Source: PALSA-1296 sp038210275
Lineage (GTDB): Bacteria > Bacteroidota > Ignavibacteria > Palsa-1295
Assembly: GCA_038210275.1 (NCBI GenBank)
Contig: JBBQWV010000027.1
Coordinates: forward strand, 1-29,505
Reading direction: 5' to 3'
DNA length: 29,505 nucleotides
Below the pieces are notes generated by a model. That model searched no databases, was not told the origin of the DNA, and saw nothing but the letters and a program-made list of their open reading frames with translations. The position numbers were made by a program, and so were the translations under genes. How positions within the stretch are numbered: position 1 is the stretch's first letter; each line of letters starts with the position of its first letter. Below, one piece after another: positions 17,562 through 25,203 of the stretch.

Positions 17562-18319
17562 AAATAATTTCGTGGAATGTGAATGGTATTCGTGCCGCCG
17601 AGCGCAAGGGCTTTCTTGACTTTATGACAAAAGAAAAGCCGGATATTATGTGTATTCAGGAAACGAAGGCGCATCAGGATCAACTCAGCGATGCGCTGAA
17701 AAATATTCCGGGCTATATTTCTTATTTTGTTCTTGGAGAAAAGAAGGGATATTCTGGCGTGGCGATCTATTCGAAGGTTCAGCCAAAAGAGGTGACCATC
17801 GGATGTGGAGAGCCAAGATTCGATGCTGAAGGAAGAATCATCTGCGCTGAGTATGATGATTTTATGTTATTTAATATCTATTATCCGAATGGTGGCAGAG
17901 GTCCTGAGCGTGTGCAATACAAACTCGAATTCTATGATTATATGCTTGCAAAATGGGAAGGGCTTCGCAAGCAAGGGAAGAAATTAATTCTCACCGGCGA
18001 TTTTAATACGGCTCATAAAGAGATCGATCTCGCTCGACCTAAAGAGAATTCAAAAAATACTGGTTTCTTACCCGAAGAGCGTGCTTGGCTTGATAAAATT
18101 ACTTCCATGGGGTACGTCGATATTTTTAGAAGCTTTAATCAAGAGCCTGAGTGGTACACCTATTGGGATCAGATCACTCGCGCTCGTGAACGAAATGTTG
18201 GATGGCGCATTGATTATTTTTGGGTCACACCCGATGTCGTGCCGATGGTAACAGCGGCTCCGATTCGCATGGAAATTTTAGGCAGCGATCACTGTCCGAT
18301 AGAATTGCATCTGAAGTAG
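17558..18319 (+). CDS. xthA: Exodeoxyribonuclease III (AP endonuclease)
   Basis: Cuts DNA 5' to abasic sites and removes 3' blocking groups in base-excision repair. The EEP-fold catalytic set is present: Asn7 (NVNGIR), Glu35 (IQETK), Tyr109 (NIYYPNGG), Asp148/Asn150 (LTGDFNTAHKEID), and SDH with His245 near the C-terminus. Length of 253 residues is normal. The ATG overlaps the preceding stop as ATGA, indicating translational coupling to the membrane glycosyltransferase-like gene. A hairpin terminator follows at 18332. Confidence 0.96.
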   Translation: MKIISWNVNGIRAAERKGFLDFMTKEKPDIMCIQETKAHQDQLSDALKNIPGYISYFVLGEKKGYSGVAIYSKVQPKEVTIGCGEPRFDAEGRIICAEYDDFMLFNIYYPNGGRGPERVQYKLEFYDYMLAKWEGLRKQGKKLILTGDFNTAHKEIDLARPKENSKNTGFLPEERAWLDKITSMGYVDIFRSFNQEPEWYTYWDQITRARERNVGWRIDYFWVTPDVVPMVTAAPIRMEILGSDHCPIELHLK

Positions 18320-18330
18320 TTGAATCCAGT

Positions 18331-18358
18331 GGGGCGGACTCTTAGTCCGCCCTTGTTT
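18331..18358. terminator. Hairpin terminator, second copy of the GGGCGGACT element
   Basis: GGGCGGACT and AGTCCGCCC form a perfect 9-bp stem around CTT, followed by TTGTTT. It is the same sequence as the hairpin at 2728-2750, including the trailing TTGTT, and sits between convergent xthA and the M28 peptidase gene. Confidence 0.75.
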
Positions 18359-19631
18359 AATGCGCTGAAGATCTTAATCCTAATTTGACTTTGAGTATTA
18401 CCACATCCTTTCCGCGTTTCACTTTGAAATCTACAGCATCATCGGGCTTGAACATTGAGAGAGCTTTCGTATAGTCGTAGATATTTTTGATCTCGATCTC
18501 TGCAAATTTAATGATAATATCTTCGGCTTTCAGTCCTGCTTTGTCAGCAGGTGAGCCCGGAGTAATATCGGATATCTTCAAGCCTTCGCCATCGTATCCA
18601 TAGTCCGGCACACCGCCGACATACACCTTGAAATTTGTTGCTTTCTTTGTAGTATCCTCCGGCACAATTGTGAACGGAATCCTTTCCGGCTTCGACTGTA
18701 TCGCATCAATACTTCTTCTGACGAGATCAAGTACTTCCGCTTCACCTTCATAATTAATTTTATCTTTTGTATCTGTTGCCTTATGATAATCTTTATGCAA
18801 TCCTGTAAAATAGAAAAGAACAGGAATATTTTTTCTGTAAAACGATGAATGATCGCTGGGACCAACTCCATCCGGTTTATAGCGCATTCCAAAATTTTCA
18901 TGCTTTAATGAATCCATAAGCTGCTTCCAATAGGGCGATGACCCCATGCCTTCAATTATCAGGATACTGTCTTTCAATCTGCCGATCATATCCATATTGA
19001 TCATTGCCTGAGTTTTCTCTAATGGCAGAAGGGGATTCTTGGCGTAGTTAATACTTCCGAATAAGCCTTCTTCTTCTCCGCTAAAAGAAATAAAAAGCAA
19101 ACTTCGTTTGAGTGAACTTCTATTTTTTGAATAATATTCTGCAAGCTCAAGCACACCAATTGTGCCGCTTGCATTATCATCAGCGCCGTAATGAATTGCC
19201 TTAACGGTATCTAAGGCATTTCTTCCGCCCATTCCAAGGTGATCATAATGTGCTCCGATAATTACAACTTCATCCCGCAGTTTTTTGTCGTTTCCTCTGA
19301 GATAGCCAATGACATTCGCCGCTTTTGTTTTCTCAGTTTTTGTGGAGTCAAAAGTTTTTTCAGAAAACTCATAATTTTGGTAGTAACTTTTTTGTGGGTC
19401 AAGCGGAGTTAATCCTAATCTCTTGAATTCCGATGCAGTATATCGTGCCGCTTTTGTGCATTCTGGCGAACCCGTAAGTCTTCCGGCAAGTGAGTCGCTT
19501 GCAAGAATATTCATGCGTTCGCGAAGATCGTACGCAGAGATCGCTGGGGAAGTCTTTATCTTTTGAGACAATGCAGACGTGAAGAGTGCGCAGACTATTA
19601 AGACGGAAGTTGAAAGTCTCAGGATTCGCAT
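18357..19631 (-). CDS. M28 family zinc aminopeptidase with C-terminal PDZ domain
   Basis: An exported, 424-residue metallopeptidase. The ATG at 19631 begins a signal peptide (MRILRLSTSVLIVCALFTSA, cleavage near LSQ); the longer frame from 19697 would bury it. M28 zinc and catalytic residues are visible: His128 (GAHYDHLG), Asp151 (GADDNASG), Glu186-187 (SGEEEGL), Asp214 (NMDMIGR) and His283 (KDYHKATDT). A PDZ domain follows at about 345-420 (ISDITPGSPADKAGLKAEDI). It probably trims peptides in the periplasm or at the surface. Start is divergent from the BI-1 gene with 75 bp between; TAGGTTTC in that gap is a one-mismatch promoter-like box. Confidence 0.92.
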   Translation of the reverse strand: MRILRLSTSVLIVCALFTSALSQKIKTSPAISAYDLRERMNILASDSLAGRLTGSPECTKAARYTASEFKRLGLTPLDPQKSYYQNYEFSEKTFDSTKTEKTKAANVIGYLRGNDKKLRDEVVIIGAHYDHLGMGGRNALDTVKAIHYGADDNASGTIGVLELAEYYSKNRSSLKRSLLFISFSGEEEGLFGSINYAKNPLLPLEKTQAMINMDMIGRLKDSILIIEGMGSSPYWKQLMDSLKHENFGMRYKPDGVGPSDHSSFYRKNIPVLFYFTGLHKDYHKATDTKDKINYEGEAEVLDLVRRSIDAIQSKPERIPFTIVPEDTTKKATNFKVYVGGVPDYGYDGEGLKISDITPGSPADKAGLKAEDIIIKFAEIEIKNIYDYTKALSMFKPDDAVDFKVKRGKDVVILKVKLGLRSSAH

Positions 19632-19706
19632 ACTTGGTTTGTGCTTAGTTTTCGAACGAAACCTAACATTCGTCATGTTCGTAGAATTGCACAACAACTA
19701 TATTTT

Positions 19707-20408
19707 ATGGATACTTTCGAACAACAAGCCTATAATTTCACTCCCGACGCTCTGACTATGGTGGGAACAGCCCGCCTTGCGTATTTACGCAAAGTGTATT
19801 CCTATTTTGCGCTCGGTATAGCTGCTGCGATCGGTGGCTCACTAATCGCTATGAATACACAACTTGTCTATTTCTCACTTGCCCACCCCTTCATTGGGTT
19901 GATCGCTTTTATTGGTATGGCGATCTTTGCTTCTTCGAGCGCGAATAATCCGAAACGGGCATTGCCAACACTGATTGGGTTCACATTTGTTAGCGGCATT
20001 ATTATTTCACCGACTCTTTTTGCCATTGCTCATGGGTATGTTCACGGAACAGGTCCCGGTATTATTTATGATGCACTGTTTCTCACTTCTCTCGTATTTG
20101 GCTCACTAACTGCCTATGTGTTCATCACGAAAAAAGATTTTTCCTACATGGGCGCATCGCTCATGATAGGTCTTTTTATGGTCATCGGCATATCTCTCGT
20201 CAATATGTTTGTGCAATCCACGACGATGGATCTTGCGCTTTCTGCGATCATTGTGATTTTATTTTCTGGCTTTATTCTTTACGATACTTCAAGAATTCTG
20301 AAGAATGCTCATGCGATTCCGCCAACGCTTGCGGCGCTGAATCTCTACCTTGATTTTCTGAATCTCTTCATGGCGATTCTGCGATTGTTATCTCGGGGAA
20401 AAGATTAA
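19707..20408 (+). CDS. Bax inhibitor-1 (BI-1/YccA) family membrane protein
   Basis: A 233-residue protein with seven hydrophobic segments, matching bacterial BI-1/TMBIM proteins (YccA/YbhL type), which are pH-sensitive calcium-leak channels or modulators of membrane proteolysis. Supporting segments are RKVYSYFALGIAAAIGGSL near the start, GPGIIYDALFLTS and YLDFLNLFMAILRLL at the end, the latter being a typical family C-terminus. The ATG at 19707 is preferred to an earlier in-frame ATG at 19641, which lies close to the divergent M28 start. Followed by a very large hairpin. Confidence 0.88.
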   Translation: MDTFEQQAYNFTPDALTMVGTARLAYLRKVYSYFALGIAAAIGGSLIAMNTQLVYFSLAHPFIGLIAFIGMAIFASSSANNPKRALPTLIGFTFVSGIIISPTLFAIAHGYVHGTGPGIIYDALFLTSLVFGSLTAYVFITKKDFSYMGASLMIGLFMVIGISLVNMFVQSTTMDLALSAIIVILFSGFILYDTSRILKNAHAIPPTLAALNLYLDFLNLFMAILRLLSRGKD

Positions 20409-20414
20409 GCAGAA

Positions 20415-20478
20415 ATATGAGATAGGAAAGCTGAACTATGAAATAAACTCTTCATAGTTCAGCTTTCCCATTTCATAT
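20415..20478. repeat. 28-bp-arm near-perfect hairpin
   Basis: Left arm 20415-20442 and right arm 20451-20478 are complementary at 26 of 28 positions around an 8-base loop (ATAAACTC). The core GGAAAGCTGAACTATGAA is perfectly paired. It begins 6 bp past the BI-1 stop. It could terminate transcription, but no T-run follows; the arms are longer than normal for a terminator, and resemble a dispersed palindromic element. Confidence 0.8.
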
Positions 20479-20497
20479 CATTTCCCCCAACACGTCG

Positions 20498-20505
20498 TAT
20501 TTTTG
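20498..20505 (+). promoter_or_regulatory. Putative Bacteroidota -7 box for the acyl-CoA cluster
   Basis: TATTTTTG is an exact TAnnTTTG match located 21 bp before the ATG at 20527 and just after the large hairpin. A good TTG -33 element is not obvious. If used, transcription would start around 20512, leaving a leader of about 15 bases. Confidence 0.45.
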
Positions 20506-20526
20506 TACTTTCACCAATCTGACACC

Positions 20527-21303
20527 ATGCCTGAATTCAAAAATCTGCTTCTTCATCGCGATGGATTTGTTGCGACTATTCAATTGAATCGTCCGCAAGT
20601 GCTTAATGCACTAAATATGGAATTAATGGATGAGCTTGTCTCACTTTTTGAATCACTTGATAAAGATGATTCCGTGCGCTGTTTTGTCCTGACAGGGAAT
20701 GAAAAGGCGTTCGCTGCCGGAGCTGATATTAAAGAAATGGCAAACGCAACAGCAGTAGATATGCTGAACCGCGATCAGTTTGCCAAGTGGGATCGCATTC
20801 GGAAAATTAAGAAGCCTATCGTTGCTGCAGTCTCAGGCTTTGCTCTCGGTGGTGGATGTGAACTCATGATGCACTGCGATATGGTGATCGCCAGTGAGAC
20901 GGCACGCATCGGTCAGCCTGAGATCAATATCGGAGTCATGCCAGGTGCAGGAGGTACTCAGCGAATGACACGAGCAGTTGGTAAAGTTCTTGCAATGGAA
21001 TTAGTGCTTACCGGAAGATTTCTAAATGCTGAAGAAGCTTTGCAAGCAGGTCTTATTAATAAGATCGTCCCTGTAGAATTCTTTCTAGAAGAAGCGCAGA
21101 AACTTGCCAAGGAGATCGCAAACCGACCGCCAGTTGCAGTCCGGCTTGCAAAGGAAGCAATCCTGAAATCTTTCGATACGACGATCGAAATGGGTCTTGA
21201 ATACGAGAGGAAGAATTTCTATATGCTCTTTGCAACCGAAGATATGAAAGAGGGGATGGCGGCGTTTATTGAAAAACGGAAACCAGAGTGGAAAGGGAAA
21301 TGA
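20527..21303 (+). CDS. Enoyl-CoA hydratase, PaaF/crotonase-like
   Basis: Hydrates 2-trans-enoyl-CoA to 3-hydroxyacyl-CoA in the cytosol. The 258-residue crotonase has the oxyanion-hole segment AFAAGADIKE (61-70), the FALGGGCEL segment, and both catalytic glutamates, Glu112 (GGGCELM) and Glu132 (QPEINIG), so it should be an active hydratase. The ATG at 20527 is chosen over 20503 since MPEFKNLL matches family length. It is first in a set ordered as paaF-G-H; the exact substrate (straight-chain or 2,3-dehydroadipyl-CoA) cannot be told. Confidence 0.9.
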   Translation: MPEFKNLLLHRDGFVATIQLNRPQVLNALNMELMDELVSLFESLDKDDSVRCFVLTGNEKAFAAGADIKEMANATAVDMLNRDQFAKWDRIRKIKKPIVAAVSGFALGGGCELMMHCDMVIASETARIGQPEINIGVMPGAGGTQRMTRAVGKVLAMELVLTGRFLNAEEALQAGLINKIVPVEFFLEEAQKLAKEIANRPPVAVRLAKEAILKSFDTTIEMGLEYERKNFYMLFATEDMKEGMAAFIEKRKPEWKGK

Positions 21304-21312
21304 TTTTATTTG

Positions 21313-21432
21313 TGCCATTGCGAGGAGCCTTCTTCGACGAAGGAGAAGAAGGCGACGTGGCAATCTCAAATGATTCGTGCTACTGAAAGTTTTTATATTG
21401 CACGAAAGGCTAAAGCTTTTCTCGCAGTGACA
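21313..21432. mobile_element. MITE-like palindromic element
   Basis: A 120-bp intergenic element bounded by TGCCATTGCGAG (21313-21324) and CTCGCAGTGACA (21421-21432), inverted at 10 of 12 positions. Inside are a hairpin with 9-bp arms GCCTTCTTC/GAAGAAGGC (21327-21335, 21345-21353), an outer ATTGC/GCAAT pair, and the segment GTGGCAATCT. The same CATTGCGAG...GTGGCAATCT core with a different inner stem recurs at 27984-28020, so this is a dispersed family with conserved ends and variable core. No transposase is present. Confidence 0.7.
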
Positions 21433-21454
21433 TTATGTACTTTATGGAATTAAT

Positions 21455-22243
21455 ATGACTGACTTTGCAACAATTCAGACTTCTTTACAAGATGGTATTT
21501 ATTCTATCACTTTAAATCGCCCTGAAGTGTACAATGCTTTTAATGAGCAAATGACGACTGATCTTCAAAATGCTTTCAAAGAAGCTGCAAAGAATGACGA
21601 GATTCGGGTCGTTGTCCTAACTGGCGCGGGAAAGGCTTTTTGCTCAGGACAGGATTTGAAAGATGCGCCAACTGGTGGTGGTAAGCGTTCGCTTCGTGAC
21701 TCACTTGAGAGAAGATACAATCCGCTTATTCGTGCAATGCGCAATCTTCCAAAGCCGATCATCTGCTCTATCAATGGCGTCGCTGCCGGAGCCGGATGTT
21801 CGCTTGCACTTGCTTGTGATTATAGAATTTGCGCTGATTCTGCAAAGCTCATCGAAGTGTTTATCCGCATTGGTTTAGTCCCGGATTCCGGTTCGAGTTG
21901 GTTCTTAGTAAAATATCTCGGAGTTGCTAAAGCATTTGAATTAGCTGCAACAGGAGATGATGTTTCATCTGCAAAAGCTTTAGAACTTGGACTTGTAAAT
22001 CAGGTTGTTCCAGCAGAGAAATTAGCTGAAGAAACTATGAAGGTCGCGAAGACATTTGCTACAGGGCCGACAAAAGCATACGGTTATATTAAAAAGATGA
22101 TGGATAAAGTTGCTACTATGTCGCTTGATGAATCACTTGATTATGAAGTGTATATGCAAGAAGCTGCAGGACGAACAGAGGACTATATGAATGCCGTCTC
22201 TGCATTTCGCGAAAAGAAGAAAGCGGAGTTTAAAGGGAAATAA
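21455..22243 (+). CDS. PaaG-like enoyl-CoA isomerase/hydratase
   Basis: A 262-residue crotonase-fold protein closest in pattern to PaaG, which isomerises 1,2-epoxyphenylacetyl-CoA to oxepin-CoA and can act as a delta3,delta2-enoyl-CoA isomerase. The motifs AFCSGQDLKD (61-70), RYNPLIRAMRNLPKPIIC and NGVAAGAGCSLAL match PaaG. Both hydratase glutamates are absent: the first is replaced by Ser116 and the second by Phe136, while Asp144 (LVPDSG) sits where PaaG has its catalytic Asp. It is separated from the PaaF-like gene by the MITE-like element. Confidence 0.85.
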   Translation: MTDFATIQTSLQDGIYSITLNRPEVYNAFNEQMTTDLQNAFKEAAKNDEIRVVVLTGAGKAFCSGQDLKDAPTGGGKRSLRDSLERRYNPLIRAMRNLPKPIICSINGVAAGAGCSLALACDYRICADSAKLIEVFIRIGLVPDSGSSWFLVKYLGVAKAFELAATGDDVSSAKALELGLVNQVVPAEKLAEETMKVAKTFATGPTKAYGYIKKMMDKVATMSLDESLDYEVYMQEAAGRTEDYMNAVSAFREKKKAEFKGK

Positions 22244-22300
22244 CTTAACTTAATCTGACTTTGTTTTACGAGGTAAGTATTTTAACGATCTAATAATATA

Positions 22301-23158
22301 TTGAAATCAATCGGAGTTATTGGGGCTGGAACTATGGGAAGCGGCATTGCGCTTGCTTCTGCGCTTGCAGGATATGATGTCGTCCTCAATGATATCAGTG
22401 ATAAATTCCTTCAGCTTGCATACCGCAATATCGGCGAGTTGATGCAAAAAGCTTCGGATAAAGGAAAGCTAAAAGTATCCGATGCAAACGCCGCTGCATT
22501 ACGTATCACAACTACTTCACATTTTGAGCATCTAAAAACTTGCGAACTGGTGATCGAAGCGGCAGTAGAAAAGCTCGAAACAAAACAGGAAATCTTTTCT
22601 CGTTTATCGGATATTTGCTCTGAAGATACAATCTTTGCAACGAATACTTCCTCACTTGCAATTACTGCTATTGCAAGCGCTGCGCGTAACCCTTCTCGCG
22701 TTGTTGGTTTGCACTTTTTTAATCCTGCTCATATCATGAAACTAGTCGAGATCATTAGAGGGTATGATACGACCGATGATGTGATGTACCGCGCTGAAGG
22801 ATATGTGAAGCAGCTTGGTAAAGTGCCAGTGCTTGCAAAAGATACTCCCGGATTTATTGTTAATCGAGTTGCCCGAAATTATTATGGAGAGTCATTCAGA
22901 TTGTTAGGTGATGGAATTGCAACGCATGAGCAAATAGATACAATTATGAAGGGAAATGGTTTTGCGATGGGACCATTCCAGCTTATGGATCTTATCGGCA
23001 TTGATGTCAATCTCGCCGTGACACAATCGGTGTACGATCAGTTCTTCGGCGAGCCTCGTTTTCGCCCTCATCTTGTTCAGCAAAAAATGGTCGAAGCGCA
23101 TTTACTTGGCAAGAAGACAGGTCGTGGGTTTTATGATTATTCCGAAAAGAAAGACTAA
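22301..23158 (+). CDS. 3-hydroxyacyl-CoA (3-hydroxybutyryl-CoA) dehydrogenase
   Basis: NAD-dependent oxidation of 3-hydroxyacyl-CoA to 3-ketoacyl-CoA; PaaH/Hbd family. The 285-residue protein has the Rossmann motif GAGTMG (8-13) followed by the acidic D in VVLNDIS, the family hallmark GLHFFNPAHIMKLVEII with the catalytic His, and the C-terminal dimerisation domain (FGEPRFRPHLVQQKMV, KKTGRGFYDY). The start is a TTG, immediately before the GIGV-type strand; no closer ATG fits. Stop overlaps the next ATG as TAATG. Confidence 0.92.
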   Translation: MKSIGVIGAGTMGSGIALASALAGYDVVLNDISDKFLQLAYRNIGELMQKASDKGKLKVSDANAAALRITTTSHFEHLKTCELVIEAAVEKLETKQEIFSRLSDICSEDTIFATNTSSLAITAIASAARNPSRVVGLHFFNPAHIMKLVEIIRGYDTTDDVMYRAEGYVKQLGKVPVLAKDTPGFIVNRVARNYYGESFRLLGDGIATHEQIDTIMKGNGFAMGPFQLMDLIGIDVNLAVTQSVYDQFFGEPRFRPHLVQQKMVEAHLLGKKTGRGFYDYSEKKD

Positions 23159-23727
23159 TGGCAATTCGCATACTTGGCATTTGTGGAAGTATGAAGCCGA
23201 AGTCCTCTACGGCATTCGTGATTAACTATGCACTCCATGCAGCGAAGGAAGCTGGGGCAGAGATAGATTTTTATGATATTTCTGAACACGACTTGCCATT
23301 TTGCGATGGACGTAATGACGAATCTACTTATCCGCCATCGGTTTATGAATTCAAAGCGTTGATCCGAAATGCACATGGCATCATCATTGGCACACCGGAA
23401 TATCATAATAGCTTTACCGGGTCACTGAAAAATGCACTTGATCTTTGCAGCTTCGATGAATTCGAGCATAAAATGGTCGGTATGATCGGCGTTGCAGGCG
23501 GAGGAATGGGCGCAGCAAATGCCATTGCACATTTGCGGGCAGTGATGCGTGGAGTCGGGGCATGGGTTGTTCCTCATCAAGTTTCAGTATCACATTCAGG
23601 AAAAATATTCTCTTCTCAAGGTGTGCTTGCCGATGCAGCACTTGAAAAGAGATTAAAAAAGCTCGGAACAGATGTGGAAAAATATGCAAGACTTTTTGCA
23701 GCAGGATTGTTAGATGTTGCTGAATAA
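23158..23727 (+). CDS. NAD(P)H-dependent FMN reductase
   Basis: A 189-residue flavodoxin-fold protein of the NADPH-dependent FMN reductase family. The N-terminal phosphate-binding loop (GICGSMKPKSST), the conserved TPEYHNSFTGSLKNALD flavin-binding segment and GVAGGGMGAANA are visible. It may supply reduced flavin or act as a quinone or azo reductase. The ATG overlaps the dehydrogenase stop by one base, so the two are translationally coupled. Its presence with paa-type genes suggests a redox partner, but no flavin-dependent oxygenase is seen here. Confidence 0.88.
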   Translation: MAIRILGICGSMKPKSSTAFVINYALHAAKEAGAEIDFYDISEHDLPFCDGRNDESTYPPSVYEFKALIRNAHGIIIGTPEYHNSFTGSLKNALDLCSFDEFEHKMVGMIGVAGGGMGAANAIAHLRAVMRGVGAWVVPHQVSVSHSGKIFSSQGVLADAALEKRLKKLGTDVEKYARLFAAGLLDVAE

Positions 23728-23768
23728 ATTTTATACGTATGTTAAATATTCTATTTTTACTTTTAATG

Positions 23769-24233
23769 ATGACAACAACTTCAATCGAAGTGGGGCAGGA
23801 TGCTCCAAAATTTAAGGCGCAAGCTACCGATGGCTCAATGATCTCTCTTGATGATTTCAAGGGAAAGTCAAATGTCGTTCTATATTTTTACCCGGAAGAT
23901 ATGACAGGCGGCTGCACTGCAGAGGCTTGCAGCTTCCGTGATGATAAATCAAAATTTGATGCCTTGCATACGGCGATCCTCGGAGTTTCAATGGATCCTA
24001 TCGAAATGCATAAGCAATTCACAGAGAAAGATCATTTGAATTTTCCTTTGTTGGTTGATACAACAGGGACGATCTGCAATGCCTACGGTGTTCCGACAAG
24101 CGAAGGACGCTATCCAAAACGCTGGACTTTTCTGATTGATAAGAATGGAAAGATTGCCAAAATTTATCAGCAGGTTCATCCAAGAGAGCATAGCGCTGAA
24201 CTGCAGAAGGATATTGAAGCGCTGCCGAAATAA
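23769..24233 (+). CDS. bcp: Thioredoxin-dependent peroxiredoxin, Bcp/PrxQ type
   Basis: Reduces hydrogen peroxide and organic hydroperoxides using thioredoxin. The core YFYPEDMTGGCTAEACSFRD contains the peroxidatic Cys49 and the resolving Cys54 five residues on, the arrangement of PrxQ/Bcp enzymes. I favour the ATG at 23769 because MTTTSIEVGQDAPKF matches the usual cytosolic N-terminus. An in-frame ATG at 23739 would add LNILFLLLM, a short hydrophobic stretch without basic residues that is not a convincing signal peptide. Followed by back-to-back terminators. Confidence 0.9.
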   Translation: MTTTSIEVGQDAPKFKAQATDGSMISLDDFKGKSNVVLYFYPEDMTGGCTAEACSFRDDKSKFDALHTAILGVSMDPIEMHKQFTEKDHLNFPLLVDTTGTICNAYGVPTSEGRYPKRWTFLIDKNGKIAKIYQQVHPREHSAELQKDIEALPK

Positions 24234-24250
24234 CAAATATTTAGCAGTAG

Positions 24251-24280
24251 GGGTGAGACATTGTCTCGCCCTTTTTTTTT
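24251..24280 (+). terminator. Rho-independent terminator (plus strand)
   Basis: GGGTGAGAC and GTCTCGCCC pair (one G-T wobble) around ATT, followed by nine T. Located 17 bp past the peroxiredoxin stop. Its flank (AGTAGGGG...CGCCCTT) resembles the hairpins at 2728 and 18331. Confidence 0.9.
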
Positions 24281-24283
24281 GTA

Positions 24284-24316
24284 TAAAATAAAAAAGGATC
24301 AGGCATTGCCTGACCC
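24284..24316 (-). terminator. Rho-independent terminator (minus strand)
   Basis: Read on the minus strand, GGGTCAGGC and GCCTGATCC pair around AAT with one A-C mismatch, followed by a T-rich run (24295 down to 24284). It ends the minus-strand operon whose last gene stops at 24341, and sits directly beside the plus-strand terminator. Confidence 0.85.
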
Positions 24317-24340
24317 TTACGAGAATGTTCTCGCAATAAT

Positions 24341-25198
24341 TTACTTCTTCTTCCTGATCTTCTTATAATTCACTTCACGCTTTTCATTAAAGGCGCTGAT
24401 TCCTTCAACGACTTCATCGGAAAGATTATGAATTGCAAGCCAATCTCTTGCATGACCGATCGTTGTATGCCAACTTAGATCCTTCCAGAAATTAAGCTGC
24501 TGTTTGGCATAGCGCAAGCATTCAGGAAGTTTATTGTAAAGCTTCTCGCACATGACGGCAACTGCTGCATCAAGATCGGCTTTGGGGACGACTTGATTTA
24601 CAAGGCCCCAATCCAATGCTTTCTCCGCAGAAATATCTTCACAAAGAAAAAGGATCTCACGTGCCCGACGATCTCCGACCGTCAGAGGCAGCCATTGTGA
24701 TGCGCCTGCTGCTGCAACACTTCCTCTTGCAGCACCGACTTGCTTAATGATGATGTGATCTGCTGCAATGGCAAGATCGCAGGAAAGATTTACTTCATTA
24801 CCGCCGCCGACGACCATTCCGTTTAATTTGGCAATTGTTGGCTTGCCGATATTGCGGAGTGCTTCGTGCATCTCAATGAAGACGCGCATCCATTTATAGT
24901 AGTCATTCGGATTACCTACGAAAAATTCTTCCTGCTCACGAAGATCAGCTCCAGTGCAGAAAGATTTTTCTCCTGCTCCGGTGATTACGAGAACAGCAAT
25001 ATCATCATCCCATGCAGTGTCTTCGAAAGCCGTGATCATCTCACGAAGTGTCGTAAGATTCAGACAATTCAAAACTTCAGGGCGGTTTATCGTTACCGTT
25101 GCAGTGTAATCATTTTTCTCATAGAGAATATGAGAAAAGTTATACGTTCTCTTTTCCTGATACGGGTTGAGTTCTTGAGTTGAACGGGTACGTGCCAT
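24341..25198 (-). CDS. Atypical crotonase-family protein (MenB/BadI/Oah-like)
   Basis: A 285-residue enoyl-CoA hydratase superfamily protein with about 20 extra N-terminal residues. The oxyanion-hole segment SFCTGADLRE (79-88) and VGGGNEVNLSCD (130-141, with Glu135) are intact. The second hydratase Glu is replaced in QVGAARGSVAAAGASQW (153-169), a pattern reminiscent of MenB, 2-ketocyclohexanecarboxyl-CoA hydrolase and 6-oxocyclohexenecarbonyl-CoA hydrolase, which open or close rings. It is therefore unlikely to be a simple hydratase; the substrate is unknown. It ends a minus-strand operon, 5 bp after the EthD-like gene. Confidence 0.85.
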   Translation of the reverse strand: MARTRSTQELNPYQEKRTYNFSHILYEKNDYTATVTINRPEVLNCLNLTTLREMITAFEDTAWDDDIAVLVITGAGEKSFCTGADLREQEEFFVGNPNDYYKWMRVFIEMHEALRNIGKPTIAKLNGMVVGGGNEVNLSCDLAIAADHIIIKQVGAARGSVAAAGASQWLPLTVGDRRAREILFLCEDISAEKALDWGLVNQVVPKADLDAAVAVMCEKLYNKLPECLRYAKQQLNFWKDLSWHTTIGHARDWLAIHNLSDEVVEGISAFNEKREVNYKKIRKKK

Positions 25199-25203
25199 TG
25201 TTA

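Noticed and set aside
23414..23860. 148-residue minus-strand frame across the FMN reductase and peroxiredoxin genes
   Set aside because: It is antisense to two genes whose catalytic motifs are intact.
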